This document shows, one piece after another, positions 24,829-35,300 of a stretch of DNA of 64,000 nt. The stretch comes from Armillaria gallica (taxonomy: Eukaryota > Basidiomycota > Agaricomycetes > Agaricales > Physalacriaceae): NCBI GenBank assembly GCA_037576215.1, contig JBANDB010000001.1, positions 5,704,001-5,768,000 of the forward strand, read 5' to 3'. The position numbers and the translations under genes are program-made. Numbering within the stretch: position 1 is the stretch's first letter; every line of letters starts with the position of its first letter. The notes below the pieces were generated by a model that saw only the letters and a program-made list of their open reading frames with translations, was not told the origin of the DNA and searched no databases.

Positions 24829-25091
24829 ATCACCAATATTAAGTTCGAGGGTGAGTATGGTAGAAGCACTCATGGTGTACATAGATTTCGATAATCAATT
24901 GGGTTTTTGCTTTAAAACAACTTCGATTCAAGTTTAGAAGTGTTTACATGAGATACACTAATCATGATAGTGAGGTATATGAATGTGGGGGTTTTGTAAG
25001 GTATAATTTGAGTGGCTTAGACTCGAAACAACTTCATCTAGAAGAGCTGGTAAGGCTTTAACTAGGGAAGCTTTAACAATCGAACAACCAA

Positions 25092-25280
25092 AGACCTAGA
25101 GGTCTACAAAGAGCATAATTGCTCTGGAGTACATGGACTTGATTACAACACAAGCACATGCACTTGCAACAAAGAACCGAAGTTCTACAAAGAGTACACA
25201 GACTCTACAAAGAACACACAGGTCCTGGCTTCAAGTACAAGACTTGCAAAGAGCACACAGACTCTAGAGTACACTGACTC
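25092..25280. repeat. Tandem array of about ten covarying hairpins, ~20 bp period
   Basis: Units follow the form AAAGAGTACACAGACTCTAC. Stems by position: AGACC/GGTCT (25092-25105), AGAGCA/TGCTCT (25110-25125), GAGT/ACTT (25127-25140), CAAG/CTTG (25151-25166), AGAAC/GTTCT (25173-25186), AGAGT/ACTCT (25191-25206), AGAAC/GTCCT (25211-25226), CAAGT/ACTTG (25232-25246), AGAGC/ACTCT (25250-25265) and GAGT/ACTC (25267-25280). The stem sequence changes from unit to unit while pairing is kept. The two interior mismatches are A.C on the plus strand, so G.U on a minus-strand RNA. The weak third unit is G.U on the plus strand instead. Confidence 0.75.
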
Positions 25281-26967
25281 GTTAACTGTTCGAACTTAAA
25301 GTGTTCTAGGGCTTATTTCACTTCAACTAGGCAACATCTTCAGTCTGTGGTCAACTTAGCACATCTAGATCACTTTAGTCAATGAGGGAGCATGAGGCCT
25401 TTGTATGCGGAGCAGTTCAATTAACTAGCAAGGCGCAAACGTGGGGATGACTCTTCTTCCTACTTAGTTCTTCTAGATTACTTATAGCTGCCCTTTTGGG
25501 GTTGACTTGGTAAACTTAATTCACTTCAGTCGAGGATATGCAATTTAAAACCAGTGATTGATTAGGTAGCTATAAGGCTACTAGCACAAATGCAGGGGAA
25601 TGCTTTCCTGCCATTATGCATCTAGTTGCTGCTAATTTATATGATTTCTAGCCTAGGTATAGGAGCTTTGTATCTAAAAGTAATTATGGTACAAGCTCTG
25701 GGTATCAATACAAATGATGAGTAATTAATTTATAAGTATTGTGCCATTCTGAGGTTTCTATTCAGTTGGGCAGAATGACTACTAGTCATTCTATTGCCGA
25801 GGAGTGCCCTAATGGTCCATAGGAACTCCTTGCTTCTCCTTCATGCCTTGCCATGTGGATTCCTATTTAATACTATGAATTGCGCAGTATTTTGAGGATG
25901 TAACCACCAATCGTGATTGATCATCAGACCGAGATTGTATTTGCTTCGATCACTGTGCGATTTTTAGCTATCTCGGTGCCAAGCGTCGATTATTCAGTTA
26001 TTCCAAGTTTATTCGTGTTCTAGACTAAGTTCATTTCATGTTGTGAACCGTTATGGACTTAGTGATTCTCTTCTAGGTTCATTCAGGTCATCGAGATGAC
26101 AAGTAATCTAGTCCTTCTGTGTTCTGCTTTAGGTTGGTAACCCATCTCGATGTGTCCCTTGGTTCTGACTGTAACTAGTCTTGTTTTGGGCAGGGAATAG
26201 CATTCAGTGTTGAAGGCTTATAGAGTTGACTCATCTAGATGTCGCTTCTAAGTCTGTTCTTATACTGTATTGCTCACTATCTTATGTAGTATACTAGCTA
26301 TCAGTGTAAAGCCTTCACTATAGCTCTCTGTACTGCTTATAGACTGTGCTATTTGATAGAAATTCGCAAAATCTATGGGTAGCCTGATACCAAGCGTATC
26401 ATCGTCCAAAACCAAAGTGGATAGTTGACTGTCGTGATCACAAAGTCTGTACAGACCCAGGCACACCTGTATCTCCGTGTGGTGAACAAGCAGCTTCTGG
26501 ACTGAGCTCAGTAGGCAATACAGCCAGTGCCAGGTTCCGCACTCGATGATCTTGACTTCTACGATGTGATTCAGGGTATGTAAAAACCAGCAATGGCTAT
26601 CCATCAACCAACAGTACAGAGTTATCGCTGTAATTGTGTCGGATAGTTGCTGGCAGTGAATGGAAGAGCAGAGCCAATGCTCAGTATGCTGACAGCCTCT
26701 AACATCATCTGGTCGATTTTTGAACCAGAGCAAATGGAAAAAGGCTTGTCTGTAAATCACTTCATCATTCCACACATGGCAGACCAAGCAGACATTCTTC
26801 AGCTGGCCATGGGTGGATGCACACAAGGCAATCACCATCATTTGAATTTCAAGCGGGATGTGGCCAGGCGGGATGGACTTATCCGTTCTTTACACTAGGC
26901 TGAGTGTGTACTGAGTGGTGTTCACAGAAGTCCCTGTTCATTCATGTGAATTGGCCCATATTAGATA

Positions 26968-27425
26968 TCACTGTAACTCACAAAGATTCCAGCGAATGAC
27001 CTCTCTTTTTAGGGCTTGTAACTGGGTCTCGTAAAAAACATCTGTCACCCCACGAACCTCTGCCATTCTGAGCAATTGACTCCACACAACATTGAGGCCC
27101 ATCAAACCAGAATGGAAAGGAGAGGAAACCCAGAGCCAGTATTCTTCAACATCTTCAACCACACTGGGAGCATCTACGATCAACGGAGCATGCGAGCTGA
27201 AGTCGAAGTCTGTGTTTAAAATAGCTTGGGCCAGTCGCTCCATACCCCTCTGGTCTTGCACGTCGAGCAGATTAACCTATGTGTAACAATTGAAGTCATA
27301 TATGAACAAAAATCGATTAAAGTCGAGTACTTACCCGAGAACCATGGGAAGGCATTGCATGACCAAGCAAAGCAAAGTGGGAGTGGAAAAAGAAGGAGCG
27401 ATCCAGGACATTTGCTCCAGTATGC
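26968..27425 (-). CDS. Hypothetical gene fragment, two exons visible
   Basis: Exon A (about 27341-27425) could encode MSWIAPSFSTPTLLCLVMQC..., a hydrophobic, signal-peptide-like start. It ends at a GTAAGT donor. A 50-55 bp intron ending CACATAG leads to exon B, reading VNLLDVQDQRGMERLAQAIL and then through APLIVDAPSVVEDVEEYWLW to REVIRWNL. A further GTGAGT donor follows near 26980. The downstream exon is not identified. No family recognised. It lies just upstream of the split F-box gene on the same strand and could be its 5' part. Confidence 0.35.
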
Positions 27426-27499
27426 ATACATGTGACTATCAAACTGTACGTTTAATATTCAGCTTACAATGTCATGCCACCCCCATTAGATGTCTGAGT

Positions 27500-29081
27500 G
27501 AACCTGCACTGACTTTTGGTAAGAATGAGATTTGTATTAGATGTATATTTGAAAATCATTAGTATTTTATTTGTTATGTGTATGGGGCAGTGTCCGTGTA
27601 ACCTTACACTGGCAAGTTTATCATTCCTGGTGAGAGAGCTTAAGTATAAGGAAGTGAGAACAGTCGAGGAAACGCACGACGGAGTCATGTTCATTGGTGA
27701 CATCCCCAATGGTAGATGTGCAGACACTGCCATTTTTTCGGCTTTGTACCAACCGAGCTCATGAATTTGGTTTGAGAGGGACAAACAATGCATTGTTGTT
27801 TTCAATGAGGATGGACAGACTGAAATGCATATCAGGAAGAGATGATACTCTCGATTCCATGACATCAACAAGGTCGTCCTGGTAAAATGACAGCATGAGC
27901 TGGTGAGGAGTATACTTGACATGAAGTGTCAGTAAGGACAGTGAGGGAATGCAGGATAGGGTGCTATCACTATTGGTGCATCCTAACTCTGCCAATAAAC
28001 ACTGAAAAACCAAATCAGCCTCTGTTTCCCAGCCACTAACTTTGAGCAGAATTGCATCTAGAGCCAGTGAGAGTTGAATAATGGCCAAGATATCATCGGT
28101 GAGGGTGATCCTGTGGAACTCTACAGTACGCAGTGTATTCTGGCACTGAGACTGAACCAGCATATTTTTGATGGAGGACAGAGTAAGTGGGTCGAGTTTG
28201 GGATAGTTATGCTCAAATGAACTAATAAAACCCAATTCCACGAGCAAAGCATGAAGGGCTGGCAAGGTTACTGAATCTATCACTGTGATGCATCCTGTTC
28301 AGAAGAAAAAGACCCTGGGTAGGATAGTGCGACATGGGGTACTGCGAAAACTTGAAATTCCCACAATTTGTGCATAGTACAGTTCCACTTGTACAAGGTT
28401 GCTTGCGAGAGGCAAAAAAGCAACTATACGCTCCAGAGTGGTCTGGTCTATACTAAGTTGTCTATCCACGAACTGGGTCAGGTGAGATGCTGGTAGGAAT
28501 ACTGAGGTGGCAGGCCCTAGACTGATGGTCCCAAAAATCTGGATGGATTCCACAAATTCGAATGCGTACATATTGTTGCAAAATTGAGCTGCAGGCTCTT
28601 GGAGCATTATTCAGCATGATAAGAGTTCTGGACATGTGCCACAAAGCGATTCCAACAAGGAGAGATGGAGTGAATTGAGGGATAGCATGGCAGAGCCCCA
28701 ACAGGGTCCGAGGATAAGTAGCAACTGAAAAACAGTGAGGCTGGACATCTTGTCGCACTCAGCACTGGAAGAGCTGAACCAAAAATGCAAAGGACGACAG
28801 CCTGACCTTTTCAGTACCAGGCCCGCAGGCTGTTCCAAAAATGCACGGCTATCCTCTGGCACACAGAAATCCATAAACTCCATGCAGAAATAAGCCCATA
28901 GATCTGGACAGTGGTTCAACACAATATCTCTCCATGCTCTACTCACAGCAGCCAGGCAGTACCCAGTCTCCGTGGAATCTCCGACCCAAAATGTTCGGTC
29001 TGAACCTTCCTTTGTAGCCAGGAAGATCTTCCTCAGCAGTTCTGTGGGCACCCGAGCTAGGATAGAGGTGATAGATTTCAC
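27500..29081 (-). pseudogene. F-box-like protein gene with in-frame TGAs
   Basis: One frame from 29081 begins MKSITSILARVPTELLRKIF and continues LAAVSRAWRDIVL, an F-box-like motif, then a leucine-rich C-terminal region. The frame continues without indels to about 27620 but has TGAs at 28611-28613, 28299-28301 and 27759-27761. The first two sit where Arg fits (LLSC-stop-IMLQEP, RVFFF-stop-TGCITV). An upstream open segment (29078-29335) with DIPTVKSSEGLSPVRFPG could be a 5' exon joined by a very short (35 bp) intron, which is doubtful. It is a paralogue of the F-box gene at 22159-23547 and shows the same type of decay. Confidence 0.7.
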
Positions 29082-29395
29082 CGGTGTCTACAATTAAGCA
29101 ATGAGCATATTGGGTGACCAGAGAGACCTGGGAATCTCACTGGGGACAACCCCTCTGAACTTTTGACTGTAGGAATATCCATTGGTGCTGTACTAGAAAG
29201 CAAGGAATGTTTCTGTTCCTTTTCAGCGGCAGGATTCTGCAGGAGCGAATGGGTAACATGCATATTGATGCTATGGAAGAAATTGCGATTGGATGGATAC
29301 CTGCCACTCTGTGAAAAATTTCGCTGGTTGCTCACACATGATTATACTACTGCACCGCCTTGTGACGTGCTGCTATCAGCACAACCCATTTTTCT

Positions 29396-30160
29396 CTACC
29401 AGGAGTAAATTGCAGCCACCACAGCACGCTCAGACCAGTTGAAGTGAGCCTCTGGGACCATTTGCCTACCAGCACTGGCCCCATCGTACAACCAGCAGCG
29501 ATCCGCTATAAACATCCTAGCTGTGAAATGATTATGCGAGAAGTAGATTAGCCCACATAAATAATAAGTCCTTTCAATTTGAAGGCGATCCTTCAAAACA
29601 AAAGATCTGTCAAACTCTTTGAGTGCGGTTTGATACCCACCAATGTTAAATGTCAGTAAGGAAGGCAGAGTCAGCCATGTGTATTTTCTCAGCAACAGGG
29701 ATCCACACTGGCCACAGCGGTGGTTGTCGCGTTCTCTATATTCCATTGCGACCCATTCTCTTACTGATGTGACTGGTGTTGCTTCTTCCAGCACGCAGTT
29801 ATAGGTGTTCCAAGCATTGTCATGCTGTTCATAATCGCATGTAGCATCGCTGCATACAACCATTGAGGTTCTAACTGGATTTATATGCTCAAACAAAGGA
29901 TCAAGAACATTTCCTACAGTTGTGAAGTCACCAAATCGCATATTCTGTGGATTATGATCATGGTATTTTCTTCACAAATCATCTCTCATGTTTTCCAATG
30001 TCATAGTTCCATTGTTACACTGTGAGAACAACTGACAGACAAGACCCAACCATTCTTCATTGATGGCGCAAAACTCTGCATCCCAAGAGGTGGTATCAGC
30101 CAACCAAATGTTATATAGGATTGTACGCACAGCTGTTGTTGCTCCAGATCAGACCTGGTG
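29396..30160 (-). pseudogene. Helitron C-terminal ubiquitin-peptidase-like domain
   Basis: The Rep-helicase frame runs into GLIWSNNSCAY at about 30130, a Cys-box like that of C19 ubiquitin peptidases. After a small deletion the frame changes and reads ILYNIW, then INEEWLGLVCQLFSQ, to MRFGDFTTVGNVLDPL and a Zn-ribbon-like CGQCGSLLL. It ends with a His-box-like segment YYLCGLIYFSHNHFTARMF followed by WLYDGAS, and stops at 29396. Such proteins cleave ubiquitin from targets. Its role in Helitron transposition is unknown. Placement at the C-terminus of the helicase suggests a fusion in the ancestral element. One TGA (about 29977) and one frameshift inactivate it here. Confidence 0.6.
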
Positions 30161-30624
30161 GTTGGAGGGAAATATCATGGCTAGATACAGAGGTGCTTTT
30201 CTGCCACTTTGCATCATGTAGTGTTTCAGTTTTATCAGCAGTTCTGACTTGTTTATGTGACTGAGGTGTTGTGGAGGCCTTTGTACTTACAACATCAGTG
30301 GAATAATCAAGTATGTCAACATGTACCTGAACCTCTGGGTCAAGCCAGGGATTATGACAGTTCCATTTAAGTGCAGTATGGAGTTTGGTAGGTATATAGG
30401 ACATGCCCCTGTATTTTCGGTAACCCAAGAGGATGTCGTTTTGGGTGAAGCCTGAAATATCAGAGTGTAGTTCACCATTGAATCACAGAGCAGTGATCTC
30501 ATCTGATAGTTCCAACTCATGAAACTCTTGTCACAGTGCACCACTGGCACCTTTTGTGATCTTGGATCTCATATCTTCAGACATACCTTGTAGGATTATG
30601 GTACCAGCTGCACTGGCACTACGG

Positions 30625-32331
30625 TGAAGAGACTCTGTGCGCGCAGGCTAGAAATGCAGCAGTGTCGAAGACACTGATCACACTCACACCCAACACTACA
30701 CACACAAACCCTCAAGTTCTTGGGGGGATATTATGCGATAGAAGCAGATTGAAGCAAGACAACTAAACTCTCAGAATATACGATACACACGTATAGCAAT
30801 AGCGCATGTCACGTATCTAGATCTCTCTAAGTCCAAAGGCTTTTATAACAAGAGGGGTGACCAATGTTGCCGGGCCTCAAGGCAAGGTGTACTACAATAC
30901 ACGATACATCACCACACACCCACAAAACCCTCAATAAGTCTCGCGCGACACACACAGGTAACCACAACAACCTAAACACACTCTAAACACAACTCAAAGC
31001 TTGCGCTCTAAGCAGAAACCCTTCAAAACACGTCCACTCAAGCCACAGGATTTGAACCTATGCGCTCCAGCTTCCAAAACCGATCGTAGACCCACAGGGT
31101 TTGAACCTGTGCCAATCCAGAGAAACAATAACCAAATAAACCCCGTCCGACAAGCCAAAGGGTTTGAACCTCTGCCGCTTGCGGAAATGAGAACCCTCAA
31201 GCGCACACTAATCAAACCACAGGGTTTGAACCTGTGCCGCCTGTAGCACCACACGTTAAAAGAAGGCCTCTGTATGAACACTAACCAGACCAAAGGGTTT
31301 GAACCTCTGCTGCCTGTAGCACCGCACGTCACAAGAAACCCTCAAAACTCAAGAGCGCGTCCGCACTGACACAATATCTCTTATTCTCAGGGTGGAGCGC
31401 AAGTCAACCAATCACTCAAACCGTACCCAAGTCTCCCGCTAGCTTTCTATGCCTCGCGCGCTACTCAAGTCTCTCAAATGTTATCAATAAAAGGTATATT
31501 CTCTCGCTCGAAGCTACAAACTAATCCCAAAGCTAGAGCGTCAAGCGGGAGGCTTGCGCGCAACTACAGCGGGGGTCCGAAGCTTTTTCACTATTACTAT
31601 ACTACGGTATTTATACTATACGCTCTACATATTAATACAACCTTAAATAGTAACTCTTGGCTGGTGGAACTTCCTTTCCTGGGTCCCATGCATGTCACCA
31701 TAATCATGCCATTGCTTGGCGCTTACTCAGAGCTCCGGCTCGGGGCCAGATCCCAGTCTCTCAGCTGCGCGACATCGGTTAGCTGTGCTATACACGCGTA
31801 CTGACATCGCCTAGTATCTCCTCGGAGTTGTGGCCTAGAGCGCAACTCGTCTTTATGGTAATAATATCTTCTAGTGATTTCCATGGTCTTCTAGGACCAC
31901 TGGCTTTCAGTCTAGGCCTCACGCGCATCGGCCGAAGTCAGAGACATTGGTCTTACTTCAATTCTACACATTCTGAGGTCTAGAGCGCTAGCTCCCAGCA
32001 TGGCAGTGCCTTGTGCGTCATAGATCAAGGTTGCGCGAAGTATCAGTTATCTCCTGAGCTTCGCTGGTTCTATTCTTAGCGCGCGTCTTCTGTGCGTTGT
32101 CAGTGTATTCAGTGTCAAGTGCTGGGGCTTTAGACTTAGCATGACCCTTCTGGTATCACTCTACAGTTAAGCCATGCGCTCCACCGAACATCACTCAAGG
32201 TATTGCATTGCCTGCACTTAGGACATTGCGCTCTAAGGTATATCTCATTTCCTTGGTATCTAGCTTATATAAAATGTATGTATTAATACATTTCGCGAAA
32301 TTACACGTGTGAACACTTTTCAAGTGTGTCA
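30625..32331. mobile_element. 1.7 kb non-coding insertion (solo-LTR-like) inside the Helitron helicase
   Basis: Starts TGAAGAGACTC and ends AAGTGTGTCA. Flanked by ACGG at 30621-30624 and 32332-32335. Reading through with one ACGG copy and the insert removed gives an uninterrupted helicase frame CLSR|SASAAGTIILQG, so the borders are precise. TG...CA ends and a short TSD fit a solo LTR. No coding frame, primer-binding site or polypurine tract was recognised. The interior is rich in GCGC/AGAGCGC motifs and holds five T-arm-like hairpins at 31044-31309. Unlike the host Helitron it still keeps many CpGs, which suggests later arrival. Confidence 0.78.
31044..31309 (-). repeat. Tandem array of five tRNA T-arm/B-box-like hairpins
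   Basis: Units at 31044-31062, 31093-31111, 31156-31174, 31218-31236 and 31291-31309 (spacing 49-73 bp). On the minus strand each is a 6 bp stem around a 7 nt loop TTCAAAC or TTCAAAT, matching the tRNA T-loop/B-box consensus. Stems: CATAGG/CCTGTG, CACAGG/CCTGTG, CAGAGG/CCTTTG, CACAGG/CCTGTG and CAGAGG/CCTTTG. Every non-Watson-Crick pair is G.U on the minus strand. No matching D-arm/A-box or acceptor stem is seen, so these are not tRNA genes. Confidence 0.8.
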
Positions 32332-35300
32332 ACGGGAAAGACAGGTGTACAGTGACTGATGTGACTTGCATTTATGCAAGTCAACAACATTGAATGGACG
32401 GGTTTTTCCTTGCGCAGCATAATCAGTCATGGCAAAGTTTGGAAGGACCTCGACCTATTCATGAGTGATCATAGTACGCTTGTTACCAGGAAGATTTACA
32501 CATACTCTGGCTTTCGATGGAACTATGGGGACAACATTTAAGGGAAGACCATCAAACTGTACCGGGGATGGAGGATTCTGAAGCAAAACAAATAAGGTAT
32601 CAAGCACACGCTGTCCTCTGGAGCCCTTACATGATTGCCAAGCATAAACAGTACCTTCCTGTCCTTTGGTCATACCCAATTCAGTAGCAGAATTATGTCA
32701 AATCATGACCAGCATGCCAACACACAAGCTGAGCTTTCCAGGAATTTTGAGATCAGTACTAGAAGGAGGTTGGTCCCAAAAAGCACATTGAAACTCATCT
32801 GTGATTGTCTTCAAATGTATTAATTTTTGTTTATTCCATTGTTCATTGGCATTTTCATCTGTGTGTAGTTTTGCAACCTGATGCAGACTATCTTCTGAAT
32901 AAAAATCAGTCAGTGTTTGACTAGTTTCGTTTGCAAAATGAATTGATCCTAATCTATTGGCTTCATCCTTATGTACATTCCAAGATGTTATGACAGATAC
33001 ATTCTGAAACACATCATCAGATACTGAAGCCTTACCTGGTATCATTGATGTAACTCTTGACTCTAAAAATGCAATGTCCTTCTGTGTACAGGCATTGTAC
33101 CGTAAATTTTCTAATGCCATTTGCAACTTGGCATCATCAGCACTTTGTTGCCTCTGACGCATATTTTCCTGAAGGATAACAACTGTAGTTACCTGATGCT
33201 ATAAGGATTTTCCTATTGCTTGTTCCTGTGACCTTTTTGCAGATGAATCCTCACCAATCTTTCTACCATACAATGAAGCATTTTTGCCTTGGATTGGAGG
33301 AAGCTGAGCAAAATCTCCTGCAAATATCATGTTCAAACCTCCAAAAGGTTTATGCTTGACACCAAGAATACGACATAGCTTACTACTTATCTTATGCATA
33401 TCATAGGCAGACAGCATAGACACCTCATCCAAAAATATGTAATCCACACCTGTCAATGTGGACATCACTTGTGACCCATCGCTCTCTACATGTGTCCAAT
33501 CATTGATTCCAAATGCTGAATGATAAGTGAATCCCCCAAGTAAAGCTGCAGCTGTACCAGTTGGTGCTACAATCAAAATACAATGGGCCTCATTCCTGAG
33601 CTCAAAGAATTTTACCAGGGCTTTTAGTACCTGTGTTTTACCAGTCCCACCCATCCCACCGATATACATCCGCAATTAATCACTATAAGGGCTGATAGCA
33701 TGATTGGCAACTATTCTAAAGGCTCTATCTTGTTCAGCATTCAGATTGAAGTCACTTGAAGTTGCATCTACGGTGGCCTTAAACTCTGGAGAATGAAATC
33801 GCTTCTCAAGGTATCATTTGTCAACCACTTTCACTTCATTGGGTTTAAAGCTGTTATTTTGCTTATCCTTTTCTTGTGATTCAGGCAGAGACTTCATACA
33901 TCGTGCAATGACCTCATCTTTCTTTTTCTGAACTTCTGAAGCCCATTGACCACCACTGAGCATCCGATCAGGCTGTGACAAGGGAGTGATTTTTTCGACA
34001 TTGATACCTTCACGTGTCAAATGTGCACTTCTCAAAATATCACGCATATCTTTCATTTGCTGTAAATGGAGAAGGTCTGTGTGCCCTTGCTTTGCTAAAG
34101 CTACTTCGATAGCCTCATCAAAATCATCAGATTTTGGATGAACAGTAGGAAAGTAATTATTACCCATCTCTTTTGCAACCTCTTCATCCCAGCTGGGCAC
34201 AATCAATGTAGATCCATCATTTTTCTGCATTTGTGCATGGAAATCATCATGTTCATCCAAACACTCATACCTCAGGTTAAGATTATTCATCAGTTGTTTC
34301 TGTCAGTTAGTAAACTCATAGGAACTGAATGCTTCATGCCAATTTTCTTCTGGCTTTTTTAAGTCTGCTCCAGATCACCATGGTCTGAACAAAGTCAACA
34401 TAACACAACAGTAATATTCACGATCACCACTATCACGCTGAGGGAGAGTACCTCCAATAAAATTAGGTATCAGAAACTCATCATCTTTGCGCATTTGTAG
34501 ATAATGTGTTTTCTGGAATGTATGACCATCCAAAAAGGCATAACCATTTTTTAGTATTTTTCCTGCTTGTGATGGACAATCAACATCAAGGGCATCTTCT
34601 GGATCTTTGATAGTCTCCAGAGATGATTCTTCCACATCTTTATTCTCCTTGGTTTTATGTTTGGGAATATGCTTACACCGACGGACCCAATCATACAAAC
34701 TCAGATTGACAAGTTGCTGGTTTCTGAGAGTATAATCCATTACCGGAGAAAACCCATGCAAATTGCTACCCTGACATATAATGATTACATTATCAGAACC
34801 TTCTGGTTCTTCATCAGGAAGAGTCCAATAATTCCTGACATCATTGACAAAGGTTTTCCAATAAAACGGTATAAACTTATGATCAGTGTAATGATCAGGA
34901 TAGCCCAATAAATACATAGCTAACATTGGAGCACCTAGTTCTAGCTTGACAGCTAATAAATTAACAATCTTACCAACCAGCCATCGAGCTTTCTCTTTTT
35001 CTGGCAGGTGTGACTGTAATACATCAGAACTTTTAGCAAATATATCATGAATCACCTCAAAAACCACATGTGTCTTGAGTGAGGATTTGGTAATGTAATT
35101 AGATATGTAGAGCACAACTGCTTTAATTGCAGTCCCTGAAGAAAGACTTGTAACATCTGTATTACACTGCATAACATAAGTGAGCTCAGGAGTAAAAGTA
35201 TTGATCCAAGCCTCTTGTTTTCTTACATTCAATGCACCAGTCTCAACATCTACCTCAGTCATGTCATACAGCTTCCTTGGAAAACGTGCCCTGCATTTCT

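Larger units (their letters stand above)
24780..26290. mobile_element. 1.5 kb non-coding insertion (LTR-like) with a hairpin array
   Basis: Flanked by ATACTAG at 24773-24779 and 26291-26297. The inner TSD could be 5 to 7 bp, so the right end may shift by one or two bases. It starts TGTCTAGATTG, whose TCTAGATTG is followed by CAATCTAGA, a short inverted repeat. No coding frame is visible. Contents: a (CA)10 tract (24809-24828), a tandem hairpin array (25092-25280) and frequent CTAGA motifs. Its removal rejoins the host F-box frame exactly. A solo LTR is the simplest reading. The right end lacks CA, so a non-autonomous element of another class is possible. Confidence 0.7.
23736..26886 (-). pseudogene. 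F-box-like protein gene split by a 1.5 kb insertion
   Basis: The N-terminal part (26886-26298) has a clear F-box-like motif: IPLEIQMMVIALCASTHG, then LKNVCLVCHVWNDEV. The frame reads EGFTLIASI up to the insertion at 24780-26290. Dropping the insertion plus one copy of ATACTAG, it continues in the same frame as ICTLPVTEHINEV at 24772 and downwards. Further on there is one frameshift near 24640, an intron with a GTGAGC donor near 24310, and an in-frame TGA at 24195-24197 (HLDML-stop-FEVDLTSG). The C-terminal part has a Trp-rich segment and ends at 23736. The gene is dead by insertion and by nonsense. Confidence 0.72.

Noticed and set aside
29367..29382. Helitron 3' terminal hairpin
   Set aside because: A 6 bp stem-loop is present, but no CTRR terminus follows at the expected distance on the minus strand, so I did not call the terminus.
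30994..31332. Cluster of tRNA genes (T-arm sequences repeated five times)
   Set aside because: Only the T-arm/B-box is present. No A-box, D-arm, anticodon stem or acceptor stem fits at the right spacing.
30994..31332. CRISPR-like array (regular repeats with variable spacers)
   Set aside because: Eukaryotic nuclear context, repeat spacing 49-73 bp, no cas genes, and the repeats have T-arm structure.
30994..31332. 112-codon minus-strand ORF as a protein gene
   Set aside because: It is the conceptual translation of the T-arm repeats (GSNPVG and RFKPCG type words) and has no coding context.
30625..32331. Large spliceosomal or self-splicing intron in the helicase
   Set aside because: It has TG...CA ends and a target-site duplication instead of GT...AG borders, and no group I or II core features were seen.
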